Translations under genes and position numbers: made by a program
Shown here: in pieces, positions 1-5,314 of the stretch
Numbering within the stretch: position 1 is the stretch's first letter
Layout of the letters: every line of letters begins with the position of its first letter
The notes under the pieces: generated by a model
What the model saw: the letters and a program-made list of their open reading frames with translations, nothing else
The model's database searches: none
Told to the model about the DNA's origin: nothing
Assembly (NCBI GenBank): GCA_022566435.1
Contig: JADFIX010000363.1
Location: 1 to 5,314, forward strand
Direction: 5' to 3'
Source: Planctomycetota bacterium
GTDB lineage: Bacteria; Planctomycetota; Phycisphaerae; UBA1845
DNA: 5,314 bases

Positions 1-1
1 G

Positions 2-2686
2 GAGTCCTGCAACGAAGGGTCTAACAACTGCACCGCTAACGACCCGAACGGCTGCGCTTGTAACGATGGTAATCAATGCACGTCGAACGACCAATGCTCC
101 AACGGCACGTGCACGGGAACGCCGCAGTGCAGCTCCCCCAGTGATTGCAACGACGGGAACCCGTGCACCACCGACGCGTGCAACAACGGATGCTGTGAAA
201 ATAATCCTAGCCCGCCCGGAACATCTTGCACGGATGACGGCAACGAGTGCACGGTCAATCGGTGTCTTACCGGCCAATGCGCCGTGCTGTTCCTGGACCC
301 AGGGCTGTCCTGCGGCGATCCATTCGACTCGGATTGTAATCCGGCCGACACCTGCGACGGTGCGGGGAACTGTCTCGACAATATCAGAGACGATGGCACA
401 CCTTGCTTCCATGACGGGCTGTTCTGCACTGGCGCGGATTTGTGTCAGGGCGGCGTCTGCGAGTCCGCCGGCGACCCATGCACGGCTGACGGTCGGATTT
501 GTGACGAAAACGCCGAGCTCAGAAACGAGTGCAGTTGCGACCAGGAGTTGGAGGGCGTCTGCGACGACGGACTCTTCTGCAGCGGCGTGGAGGTTTGCAA
601 CGACGGTCTCTGCCTCTCTTCGGGCGATCCATGCGACGGAACGGGTCTACTCTGCGACGAGGCCACGGATCGTTGTGCGTGCGGCGGCCTCAGCAATTGT
701 GATGACGGCGTATTTTGCAACGGTGCGGAAACTTGCGTCGGCGACGTGTGTGTATCCGCAGGCGATCCCTGTCACCTACCGACGCCTTTCTGCGATGAGG
801 TCACGGATACCTGCACATGTACCAGCGATGCCGACTGCGAAGATGGCGATGCATGCACGGGCGTGGAATCCTGCGATGCCGAGGGGACATGTCGCCACAG
901 CCTAGTCTTCGACTGCAACGTCAACGGATTGGAAGATACCTGCGATCTAGATTCCGAAGACGGCGAAAGTCTCGATTGCAACCACAATGGGGTGCCGGAC
1001 GAATGCGACCTCGACGTGCTCCATAACTGCTGCGAAGGGGCGCATGGCGCGGGGTGCAATAGTCCGCAGATCGCAGCCTGTGTCTGCGCCGTTGACGCCT
1101 ACTGCTGCGACGTCGATTGGGATCGCATCTGCGCGGAACAAGTCGAAACATTGGAATGCGGTCTGTGCGCCTTTCACAACGATTGCAACGGCAACGGCGT
1201 ACCGGATGCGTGTGACATTGACGCCCCATTCACCTCCGGCTCGGAATCGTTGTCGCCAATCGACGACGCCAGTACGCAAAGCCACACGTTCGTCTCGCCG
1301 CCGCCGGCTGCCGGCGATGTCACGCTGATCTTTACCGCCAGTGCCGACCTCCAAGCCTCGTCGGAATTCATCGACATCGACATCAACGGGACGCCCGTGG
1401 GCGCGGTCTTCCAAACGGGGGCAAACGACTGTCCGATCACCCCGGACGCCGCCACGCTCATCGTTTTGGCGCCGGTTTTCAATTCGGTCGTCGAAGGCGG
1501 TGACGCCGTCGTCACCATGACGCCGAGTTCCAACGTCGATGTCTTTGTATGCACCAGTCCGTATATTATCGTGAGTATCGAATATGAGACCGGCGGCTCT
1601 GATTGCAACAGCAACGGCATACCGGACGAATGCGATCTTGCAGACGGCACCAGCGACGACTGCACCGAGAATGGCAGACCCGACGAATGCGAGGCGGATT
1701 GTAACGAGAATCACATCGCCGATATCTGCGAGGTAAACGACGGCACGGCAATCGATTGCAATCGAAACGGCGTCCCTGATGACTGCGACGTCCTCGACGC
1801 CACGAGCCTGGATTGCCAACCAAACGGCATACCGGACGAGTGCGACGTCCCATCGATCCAGTTACTCACGAACGGGACCTTCGAAACCGGCGATTTGACT
1901 GGCTGGGTGCAGATCCATACCGGACCGGGCGAGTTCGGAATCGACGACGGAACGCTCGATCCGCCAGGCCCGGGTGGTCAGGTCCCGCCTTGCCACGGAA
2001 TTTTCTCATTCGTGATCTCTCAAAACGGCCCGGGGCGCCACTCGCTCTATCAGCAAGTCACCATACCCGACGACGCGACGGCCGCCTCGCTGAGTTGGAC
2101 AGACCGCATCAGAAACCACGCCGTGGAATTCTCCGATCCCAACCAGGAATTCACGGTGGAAATATGGGATACGGACGACGTCATCTTGAGCGAAGTGTTC
2201 TCGACGGACCCGGGCGATCCACTGATCAGTGACTGTACGGAACGCACCTTCGACGTGTCCACGTTCATCGGTCAAACTATCCGGGTTGCGTTTACGGAGG
2301 AGGACGACCTCAACTACTTCAACGTGAATATCGATAACGTTCGGCTCACGATTCCCACAGACGGCGCCAGCCAGGACTGCAACCAAAACCTGATCCCCGA
2401 CGAATGTGATATATCGAGCGGTGCCGGCGGCGACTGCAATCTGAATACCACGCTCGACGAATGCGAAGCAATCGGCGGTGGAGACTTCAATAACGACTCG
2501 TCTGTCCACCTCGACGATTACGCTTTCTTCGCGGAATGCCTTGGCGGTCCCGGCGTCAGTCCGACGCCAACCGATCCGATTTGCACGAATCTATGCCTAG
2601 CAGCTTTTGATTTGGATGCAGACGGCGACACCGATCTGAAAGACGCCGGCGCGTTCCAAACGGTATTCGGCGCTGTCGTTCCGTAG
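2..2686 (+). CDS. Secreted cysteine-rich multidomain protein with calcium-loop repeats and dockerin-like C-terminus (5' partial)
   Basis: The frame is open from base 2 to the TAG at 2684-2686, giving 894 visible residues with no credible start. The GTG at 284 lies inside a disulfide-repeat array and is an ordinary valine codon, so the true start and signal peptide lie left of the window. Domains in visible residues: disulfide repeats (about 20-93), a second disulfide-repeat type (131-300), calcium-loop repeats (304-406), a CC/CCDxxWD module (341-389) between them, a beta-rich domain (407-532), more calcium loops (534-616), a jelly-roll carbohydrate-binding-like domain (618-784), two further loops (792-823) and a dockerin-like pair of EF loops (826-894). 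No catalytic motif is visible. Many paired cysteines and Asp/Asn loops imply folding outside the cytoplasm with calcium. An adhesin or surface scaffold is the best inference; the missing N-terminus could hold an enzyme. The gene converges on the protease gene to its right. Confidence 0.93.
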   Translation, partial: ESCNEGSNNCTANDPNGCACNDGNQCTSNDQCSNGTCTGTPQCSSPSDCNDGNPCTTDACNNGCCENNPSPPGTSCTDDGNECTVNRCLTGQCAVLFLDPGLSCGDPFDSDCNPADTCDGAGNCLDNIRDDGTPCFHDGLFCTGADLCQGGVCESAGDPCTADGRICDENAELRNECSCDQELEGVCDDGLFCSGVEVCNDGLCLSSGDPCDGTGLLCDEATDRCACGGLSNCDDGVFCNGAETCVGDVCVSAGDPCHLPTPFCDEVTDTCTCTSDADCEDGDACTGVESCDAEGTCRHSLVFDCNVNGLEDTCDLDSEDGESLDCNHNGVPDECDLDVLHNCCEGAHGAGCNSPQIAACVCAVDAYCCDVDWDRICAEQVETLECGLCAFHNDCNGNGVPDACDIDAPFTSGSESLSPIDDASTQSHTFVSPPPAAGDVTLIFTASADLQASSEFIDIDINGTPVGAVFQTGANDCPITPDAATLIVLAPVFNSVVEGGDAVVTMTPSSNVDVFVCTSPYIIVSIEYETGGSDCNSNGIPDECDLADGTSDDCTENGRPDECEADCNENHIADICEVNDGTAIDCNRNGVPDDCDVLDATSLDCQPNGIPDECDVPSIQLLTNGTFETGDLTGWVQIHTGPGEFGIDDGTLDPPGPGGQVPPCHGIFSFVISQNGPGRHSLYQQVTIPDDATAASLSWTDRIRNHAVEFSDPNQEFTVEIWDTDDVILSEVFSTDPGDPLISDCTERTFDVSTFIGQTIRVAFTEEDDLNYFNVNIDNVRLTIPTDGASQDCNQNLIPDECDISSGAGGDCNLNTTLDECEAIGGGDFNNDSSVHLDDYAFFAECLGGPGVSPTPTDPICTNLCLAAFDLDADGDTDLKDAGAFQTVFGAVVP
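59..373 (+). repeat. Disulfide-rich repeat array, type A (CNDGNxCTxDxCxxGxC)
   Basis: Within the + strand protein, three clear copies follow the pattern C-[NT]-D-(D)-G-N-x-C-T...C...G-x-C. They start at about bases 59, 146 and 227. A degenerate fourth copy (CGDP...DSDCNPADTCDGAGNC) covers 311-373. Spacers between copies vary in length and are rich in Pro, Ser and Thr. Similar small disulfide-knotted repeats are common in large secreted proteins of Planctomycetota and Myxococcota. The role is inferred as a rigid extracellular stalk or a ligand-binding surface. The array continues to the left window edge, where cysteines are already frequent. Confidence 0.75.
392..901 (+). repeat. Disulfide-rich repeat array, type B (CDDGxFCxGxExC...GDPC)
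   Basis: Four consecutive copies lie at 392-538, 551-682, 689-820 and 827-901. The core is C-[DH]-D-G-[LV]-F-C-x-G-x-[ED]-x-C-x-x-G-x-C-x-S-[AS]-G-D-P-C, followed by a C-D-E...C-x-C tail. Copies 2 and 3 are both 44 residues long with eight aligned cysteines. Copy 1 has HDGLFC and a longer tail. Copy 4 is short, loses the GDPC half, and reads EDGDAC, ending just before the first calcium-loop repeat. The regular spacing points to tandem duplication of one disulfide-bonded unit. The motif resembles the cysteine-rich repeats of myxobacterial and planctomycete surface proteins; no binding partner can be read from it. Confidence 0.8.
1022..1168 (+). other. Cysteine-dense CC...CCDxxWDxxC module within the + strand CDS
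   Basis: This segment encodes about 49 residues with ten cysteines, inserted between the second and third calcium-loop repeats. Key features are NCCEGAHGAGC near its start, then CVCAVDAYCCDVDWDRIC, and ECGLC at the end. From memory, a similar pattern (C.C..DPFCCD..WD..C) recurs in unrelated large planctomycete and myxobacterial secreted proteins, so this is probably a mobile domain. I know no function for it. The fixed Trp-Asp next to the double cysteine suggests a conserved structural core. Confidence 0.65.
1220..1597 (+). other. Beta-sandwich-like domain of unknown family within the + strand CDS
   Basis: About 126 residues contain only two cysteines, unlike the flanking cysteine-dense regions. 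They show alternating hydrophobic strands typical of a beta-sandwich: DVTLIFTASADL, FIDIDINGTPVGAVF, ATLIVLAPVF, DAVVTMTPS, and YIIVSIEYE at the end. The ends coincide exactly with calcium-loop repeats, as expected for an independently folding domain between linkers. I do not recognise the family, and no catalytic motif is visible. A carbohydrate-binding or adhesion role is possible but unproven. Confidence 0.5.
1853..2353 (+). other. Jelly-roll, carbohydrate-binding-like domain (NGTFETGDLTGW) within the + strand CDS
   Basis: About 167 residues begin with the signature NGTFETGDLTGW and finish with NVNIDNVRLTI. This start/end pair is seen in galactose-binding-like jelly-roll domains of bacterial extracellular proteins. 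Between them lie alternating beta strands, including SLYQQVTI, AASLSWTDRI, FTVEIWD and TIRVAFTEED. The two cysteines could form one disulfide. In relatives such domains bind glycans or serve as accessory modules to enzymes. Sugar specificity cannot be read here. It sits between calcium-loop repeats, again indicating a separate folding unit. Confidence 0.6.
2477..2683 (+). other. C-terminal dockerin-like double EF-loop domain of the + strand protein
   Basis: The last 68 or so residues contain two 12-residue calcium loops. The first, DFNNDSSVHLDD, has D/N/D at 1, 3, 5, the hydrophobic residue at 8 and D at 12. The second, DLDADGDTDLKD, has D at 1, 3, 5, 7, 9 and 12. Each is followed by a short helix with a conserved aromatic (YAFFAECL and AGAFQTVFG). 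This is the dockerin type I layout, with an enlarged linker holding three cysteines. Classical dockerins dock onto cohesins, but in Planctomycetota such ends occur on many non-cellulosomal secreted proteins and may serve surface retention. No cohesin is visible here. Confidence 0.8.
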
Positions 2687-2784
2687 TGTGATCTTATGAC
2701 CGCCGCGGTGCCGGTTTCGCCCACTCGCGCCGATCTGGCTCTCAGCAGGTTTCCGACCGCCTGTCGCGTCGTGCCCGTTGACCA
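2687..2784. other. Short intergenic region between convergent stop codons
   Basis: These 98 bases separate the two stop codons. I see no open frame, no tRNA-like structure and no hairpin followed by a T-run on either strand. Both genes must terminate here or inside the neighbouring coding sequence, so Rho-dependent or structurally weak bidirectional termination is possible. The only small palindrome, around 2699-2709, is too short to call. Confidence 0.7.
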
Positions 2785-5314
2785 CTATGGATACGTAGTG
2801 CCAATCACGCGCTGAAAACCCGCATGGTCTTTCAGATCCACATCCGCGTCACGATCGAAGTCAAAGAAGTCGGCGCAGCCGCCCGCCGACACATCCGGCC
2901 CACTCAACGCAAGACAAAGCCGGAAGGATGGATAGTCTGACAGGTCTACGCCGCAATCACTGGTGACATCGCCGATCGGTGCCCCATTCGCCTGGGCGGG
3001 TGATCCGACCGGGGTGAAGACACACCGGTCGTCGACGTTGGGCACGCCGTCGCCGTCCATGTCCGAATCGCAGGTATCCGGTAGGCCGTCTTCGTCCAAA
3101 TCCCCTTCACACTGGACAAAAGCAAACCCGGTTGGATACCGCAACGGATGATCCTGTCCGCCCACGTACACCCGCACAAAGTTTCCGTTAGCGATGTCAT
3201 ACTCAATAATCTGGGCATTCGAAAAATGCAGCGCAGGACCGACCGGAGACTTCGCGTGTTGCGCCTGAGCCACGTGGCGAGAGACAAAAACGTTTCCGTT
3301 GGGGCCGATCTCAATCTCCCAGGGGCTTTCCGGAGTCATGCCGCCGACGGCAAACCCCAGCACTTCCCAAGTGCCCAACGGTGTGCCGCTTTGATCGAAT
3401 TCCAAGATCTGGTGAGTCAGTGAACTGGTTACCAGCAGATGACCATCCGGTTTGAAGACTGCATCTCGCGGTCCGGAAAGGCCGCCGTTGTTGGCGCTGG
3501 AAACGAACACCCCCGTAAACGTCCCGTCATCCGCGTCGAACTCGAGAATTTCTCCGGGTAGCCCTTTTCGCTGCGGATTGCTTGTTACGAAAAGGCTTGT
3601 GCCGGCGCTGCCGCCCGTGGTCGGCCCCAACGTCATACCGTATGGTTCGTGGAGGCCGCCGGATCCGCCGGCAATGAACTCCCCGATCGGCTGACCTGTG
3701 GCGAGGTCGAATGCCAGGACGTTGTGTGTGCGCCCGCTGGCGACAAGCAATCTTCCGTCCGGAAGGGCCAACATACCGGTCGGACGATCCATCCCAAGCG
3801 ACCCGGGCACGACGAAATCCCCGGCAAAATTGCCGCTGCAGTCAAAGGAGAGAATTCGATCTTCGACTGTGCTGGTGACCAGAATCAGGCCGGAGGGAGC
3901 CATGATAACATCCTGACCCCCTACAACGCTGGGCCCCGCGCTTTCGCGGAACAGGACGCCGGCCGGGCCGTAGAACTGCCGGATGGGCGTATGGGGCATC
4001 CCACTGGCGATCCACACATTCCAAGCGCTATTGCGTAACAGCCACTCGGGACACGCCTGACACTCATCGAGAACGCCGTTTCGGTCGATGTCCCTCGCCA
4101 TATCGCTCTGGATCTCTCCATAGTCGGCCAGCCCGTTGAAGTTGCAGTCGCTTTCGCATTCATCTGGAATCGAATTCCCGTAGTTATCCAGGCTCTCGCC
4201 GGACTCAATGTCTTCTGAGTCCGGAACCTCGTTGCCATTGCAGTCGGGCTGACATTCGTCGGGAATGCCGTTTGTATCGATATCCTCGCTGAAGCCGCTA
4301 GCGATGTCCTGGTCATCCAATACGCCGTTACCATTGCAATCTTCACATTCATCCGGCACGCCGTTCGTGTTCTCATCGAGACTATCGCCCGTACTGATGT
4401 CCTCGCCGTCGTCTCGATTGTTCAGGTTGCAGTCGGGAGGCATGCACGCTGAAAATTGAGCCTGAGAGATGATTCCCTGGGAGATCCGACGGTGAAAGTA
4501 CATGTCCTGATTGGCGTTCAAACCGCTGTAGGTTTGCTGGCAGTAGCTCATGATCGTTCCGCGCTGGGGCGGTGCGAACGGATTGTCGCAGTCGTCGATG
4601 CCCGCGTCGTGCGTGTGAGGCGCGCCTGCGTTATGGCCAAGCTCGTGCGCCATGACGAAGATGTCGTAGTGATAGGGGCTCGGGGCTGTCGGGTACGGAA
4701 ATCGACCCTGAATAAAGTAGACGTCGGAACCAGCCCCACATCCGATGCCGAAGGCCTGACCGCCAAAGCTCGCGAACCGTGTGCCGGAAACAAACTGCAA
4801 GAAATCGTAGTGCGCTGCAGTCCTCAGTTGTGCGGCAGACTCCGCCGAGGAAGTCGGTGGATCACCTTGTCGCGGATCGTCCCAAAGGCGCACGGACACC
4901 AACTCCAAGTTGATCAAGTTGTCGCGCAGGAACAGATGGCCGATCTGGGCGTACACCTGGACGAGGTACTCCGTGGCCGCGTCACGATCCTGGAAAAGGT
5001 CGAAGTACTCTCGATCAGTATCGACCGCCAACTCGACGTGCCGAATCGATGGTGCCGTTCCACGGGACGCGCCGCTAAGGCGACCCTCGCGCGGAATCGA
5101 CGTGAGATCTGACGATCTGGTCCCGCACAATGGAACCCCTGGTTGTAGCGCCGGCGCATTCGCGGAATCGGAAGGTCGCGCCTCGAAGAGCATCGTCCTC
5201 CGCGCGGGCAACGAAATGCCGTTCTTATCCTTGGACGAGATCAAATAGCGGGCGTCTCCCGATCCGAGGTGTATGTAGCCGGTGGACTGAAAGTTGCCGA
5301 ACGCAAGGAATACA
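2785..5314 (-). CDS. Secreted reprolysin-like (M12B-type) zinc metalloprotease with calcium repeats, NHL propeller and dockerin-like end (5' partial)
   Basis: The frame is open from the right window edge to the TAG at 2785-2787, about 842 residues. A TTG at 5242-5244 is not the likely start, because the frame continues through it with a propeptide-like stretch (TGYIHLGSGDARYLISS). Signal peptide and start lie outside. Numbering from that TTG codon as 1: propeptide to about 66; catalytic domain 67-267 with GxAxxxxxCG (162-170), HELGHNAGAPH (200-210) and Met-turn GTIMSYC (229-235); four calcium repeats (271-397); NHL-type propeller (about 421-711); thrombospondin-3-like linker (715-741); dockerin-like loops (757-819). 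The metal ligands and catalytic Glu are intact, so it should be an active endopeptidase hydrolysing extracellular proteins. Four cysteines in the catalytic domain (169, 219, 235, 267) could form two disulfides. Substrate unknown. Propeller and dockerin-like end probably govern binding or retention. Confidence 0.94.
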   Translation of the reverse strand, partial: VFLAFGNFQSTGYIHLGSGDARYLISSKDKNGISLPARRTMLFEARPSDSANAPALQPGVPLCGTRSSDLTSIPREGRLSGASRGTAPSIRHVELAVDTDREYFDLFQDRDAATEYLVQVYAQIGHLFLRDNLINLELVSVRLWDDPRQGDPPTSSAESAAQLRTAAHYDFLQFVSGTRFASFGGQAFGIGCGAGSDVYFIQGRFPYPTAPSPYHYDIFVMAHELGHNAGAPHTHDAGIDDCDNPFAPPQRGTIMSYCQQTYSGLNANQDMYFHRRISQGIISQAQFSACMPPDCNLNNRDDGEDISTGDSLDENTNGVPDECEDCNGNGVLDDQDIASGFSEDIDTNGIPDECQPDCNGNEVPDSEDIESGESLDNYGNSIPDECESDCNFNGLADYGEIQSDMARDIDRNGVLDECQACPEWLLRNSAWNVWIASGMPHTPIRQFYGPAGVLFRESAGPSVVGGQDVIMAPSGLILVTSTVEDRILSFDCSGNFAGDFVVPGSLGMDRPTGMLALPDGRLLVASGRTHNVLAFDLATGQPIGEFIAGGSGGLHEPYGMTLGPTTGGSAGTSLFVTSNPQRKGLPGEILEFDADDGTFTGVFVSSANNGGLSGPRDAVFKPDGHLLVTSSLTHQILEFDQSGTPLGTWEVLGFAVGGMTPESPWEIEIGPNGNVFVSRHVAQAQHAKSPVGPALHFSNAQIIEYDIANGNFVRVYVGGQDHPLRYPTGFAFVQCEGDLDEDGLPDTCDSDMDGDGVPNVDDRCVFTPVGSPAQANGAPIGDVTSDCGVDLSDYPSFRLCLALSGPDVSAGGCADFFDFDRDADVDLKDHAGFQRVIGTTYP
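2788..3102 (-). other. Thrombospondin-3-like linker and dockerin-like C-terminus of the protease
   Basis: Directly after the propeller come two calcium-loop motifs, DLDEDGLPDTCD and DMDGDGVPNVDD, typical of thrombospondin type 3 repeats. The last 63 residues then hold two dockerin-type loops. The first, DVTSDCGVDLSD, has a Cys at loop position 6. The second, DFDRDADVDLKD, matches the opposite gene's second loop at most ligand positions. The helices after each loop (YPSFRLCLALSG and HAGFQRVIG) align with those of the + strand protein. The protein ends six residues later, with no membrane anchor. Confidence 0.82.
3115..3984 (-). other. NHL-type beta-propeller domain of the protease
   Basis: About 290 residues hold repeated blades of the form G-[MV]-x-[LF]-x-P-[DSN]-G-x-L-[LF]-V-[AT]-S...[ND]-x-[IV]-L-x-F-[DE]-x-x-[ST]-G. 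Examples are APSGLILVTSTVEDRILSFD, ALPDGRLLVASGRTHNVLAF and FKPDGHLLVTSSLTHQILEF, plus two longer blades with insertions. A final partial strand (YPTGFAFV) probably closes the ring with the N-terminal IRQFYGPAGVLFRE strand, giving six blades. NHL and related propellers serve as protein- or ligand-binding platforms. No lactonase or lyase catalytic residues can be assigned, so substrate recruitment for the protease is the favoured inference. Confidence 0.8.
4054..4434 (-). repeat. Four tandem 31-32-residue calcium repeats
   Basis: The units, read on the minus strand, are 4434-4342, 4341-4246, 4245-4150 and 4149-4054. Each begins DCNxN and ends PDEC or LDEC plus 1-2 residues. The consensus is D-C-N-x-N-G-x-x-D-x-x-[DE]-I-x-S-G-x-S-x-D-x-x-x-N-x-[IV]-P-D-E-C. 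Each is a dimer of the 13-residue loop found in the opposite gene, and Cys 2 and Cys 30 are kept at identical CX27C spacing in all four. Asp and Asn positions fit two calcium loops per unit, or eight in total. The array links the protease domain to the propeller and is likely rigid only with calcium bound. Confidence 0.88.
4444..5046 (-). other. Reprolysin-like metzincin catalytic domain
   Basis: The domain starts with RHVELAVDTDREYFDLF, which matches the first strand and helix of M12B proteases (pattern xYVELxxVxDxxxF). It ends after the HRRISQGIISQAQFSAC helix. The zinc-binding helix HELGHNAGAPH is at 4615-4647, giving three His ligands and the catalytic Glu. The Met-turn (GTIMSYC) follows 18 residues after the last His ligand. 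The upstream GGQAFGIGCG segment corresponds to the conserved GxAxxxxxC of the family. At about 200 residues it is the usual size. Thrombospondin- or disintegrin-type C-terminal modules of animal ADAM proteins are absent; calcium repeats take their place. Confidence 0.93.

Larger units (their letters stand above)
911..1849 (+). repeat. Interrupted array of calcium-loop repeats (DCNxNGxPDECD)
   Basis: Eight 13-residue units start at bases 911, 974, 1181, 1601, 1658, 1697, 1754 and 1811. Two more (2375, 2432) follow after the jelly-roll domain. The consensus is D-C-N-x-N-G-[IV]-P-D-E-C-D, with acidic or amide residues at loop positions 1, 3, 5, 9 and 12 and Gly at 6, the layout of thrombospondin type 3 or EF-hand-like calcium loops. 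Cys 2 and Cys 11 stay spaced CX8C in all ten. Units 4-8 are nearly tandem with a 19-residue period, except one contracted to 13. Deviants are the unit at 1697 (NENHIADIC) and the one at 2432 (NLNTTLDEC). Such units usually act as stiff calcium-dependent linkers, and here they separate the folded domains. Confidence 0.88.

Noticed and set aside
284..286. GTG as the start codon of the cysteine-rich gene
   Set aside because: The same frame is open to base 2 and contains three regular disulfide repeats before this codon.
66..905. A 279-codon open frame on + overlapping the cysteine-rich gene
   Set aside because: It is out of frame with the protein carrying clear disulfide and calcium repeats. 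Its Ala/Arg/Thr-rich composition is what a +1 shift of Cys/Asp/Gly codons gives.
947..1819. A 290-codon open frame on - opposite the calcium repeats
   Set aside because: It shows no domain or start signal. Its Val/Ala/Ile/Asp runs mirror the complement of the repeated GATTGCAAC...GACGAATGC codons.
2699..2709. Small palindrome (ACCGC-C-GCGGT) as a terminator between the genes
   Set aside because: The stem is about 4-5 base pairs with almost no loop, and no T-run follows on either strand.
2633..2838. 12-base inverted repeat (GATCTGAAAGAC at 2633-2644, complement at 2827-2838) as a recombination or regulatory site
   Set aside because: Both arms encode the same DLKD segment of the dockerin-like loop in each convergent gene, so protein homology explains it.
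4456..5112. A 218-codon open frame on + opposite the protease catalytic domain
   Set aside because: The minus strand encodes a complete metzincin motif here, and the opposite frame has no recognisable domain.
5242..5244. TTG as the start codon of the protease
   Set aside because: The frame remains open for at least 23 codons upstream to the window edge with propeptide-like sequence, and no signal peptide follows the TTG.

Overview
The window holds two large, convergent protein-coding genes. Both run off a window edge at their 5' ends, and a 98-base gap separates their stop codons (2684-2686 on +, 2785-2787 on -). I see no tRNA, rRNA, CRISPR array, insertion sequence or phage gene.

Both products look like exported, modular, calcium-dependent surface or extracellular proteins. 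They share two features: short Asp/Asn/Cys calcium-loop repeats of the form DCNxNGxPDEC, and a C-terminal pair of dockerin-like EF-hand loops. This combination, with moderately high GC and very large multidomain secreted proteins, is typical of Planctomycetota, especially Phycisphaerae-like lineages often seen as metagenome bins. That assignment is a judgement from protein style; no marker gene is present.

Left half, bases 2-2686, + strand: a cysteine-rich protein with 894 visible residues and no visible enzyme domain. In order it carries a 'CNDGNxCT' disulfide-repeat array, a second disulfide array ('CDDGxFCxGxExC...GDPC'), a CC...CCDxxWDxxC module, a beta-sandwich-like domain, a run of calcium-loop repeats, a carbohydrate-binding-like 'NGTFETGDLTGW' jelly-roll domain, two more calcium-loop repeats, and the dockerin-like end. 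It looks like an adhesin or scaffold.

Right half, bases 2785-5314, - strand: a metzincin zinc protease of the reprolysin (M12B-like) type. It has the complete HExxHxxGxxH motif, a Met-turn and a possible cysteine switch in the propeptide. Then come four 31-32-residue calcium repeats, an NHL-type beta-propeller, a thrombospondin-type-3-like linker and the dockerin-like end. The shared C-terminal module suggests that both proteins are retained or sorted by the same machinery. Convergent orientation means they are not in one operon, so a functional partnership is only inferred.

I found no evidence of a new defence, mobile or regulatory system. The most interesting points are the paired-cysteine architecture of the protease repeats, the candidate cysteine switch, and the protease-propeller-dockerin domain combination.
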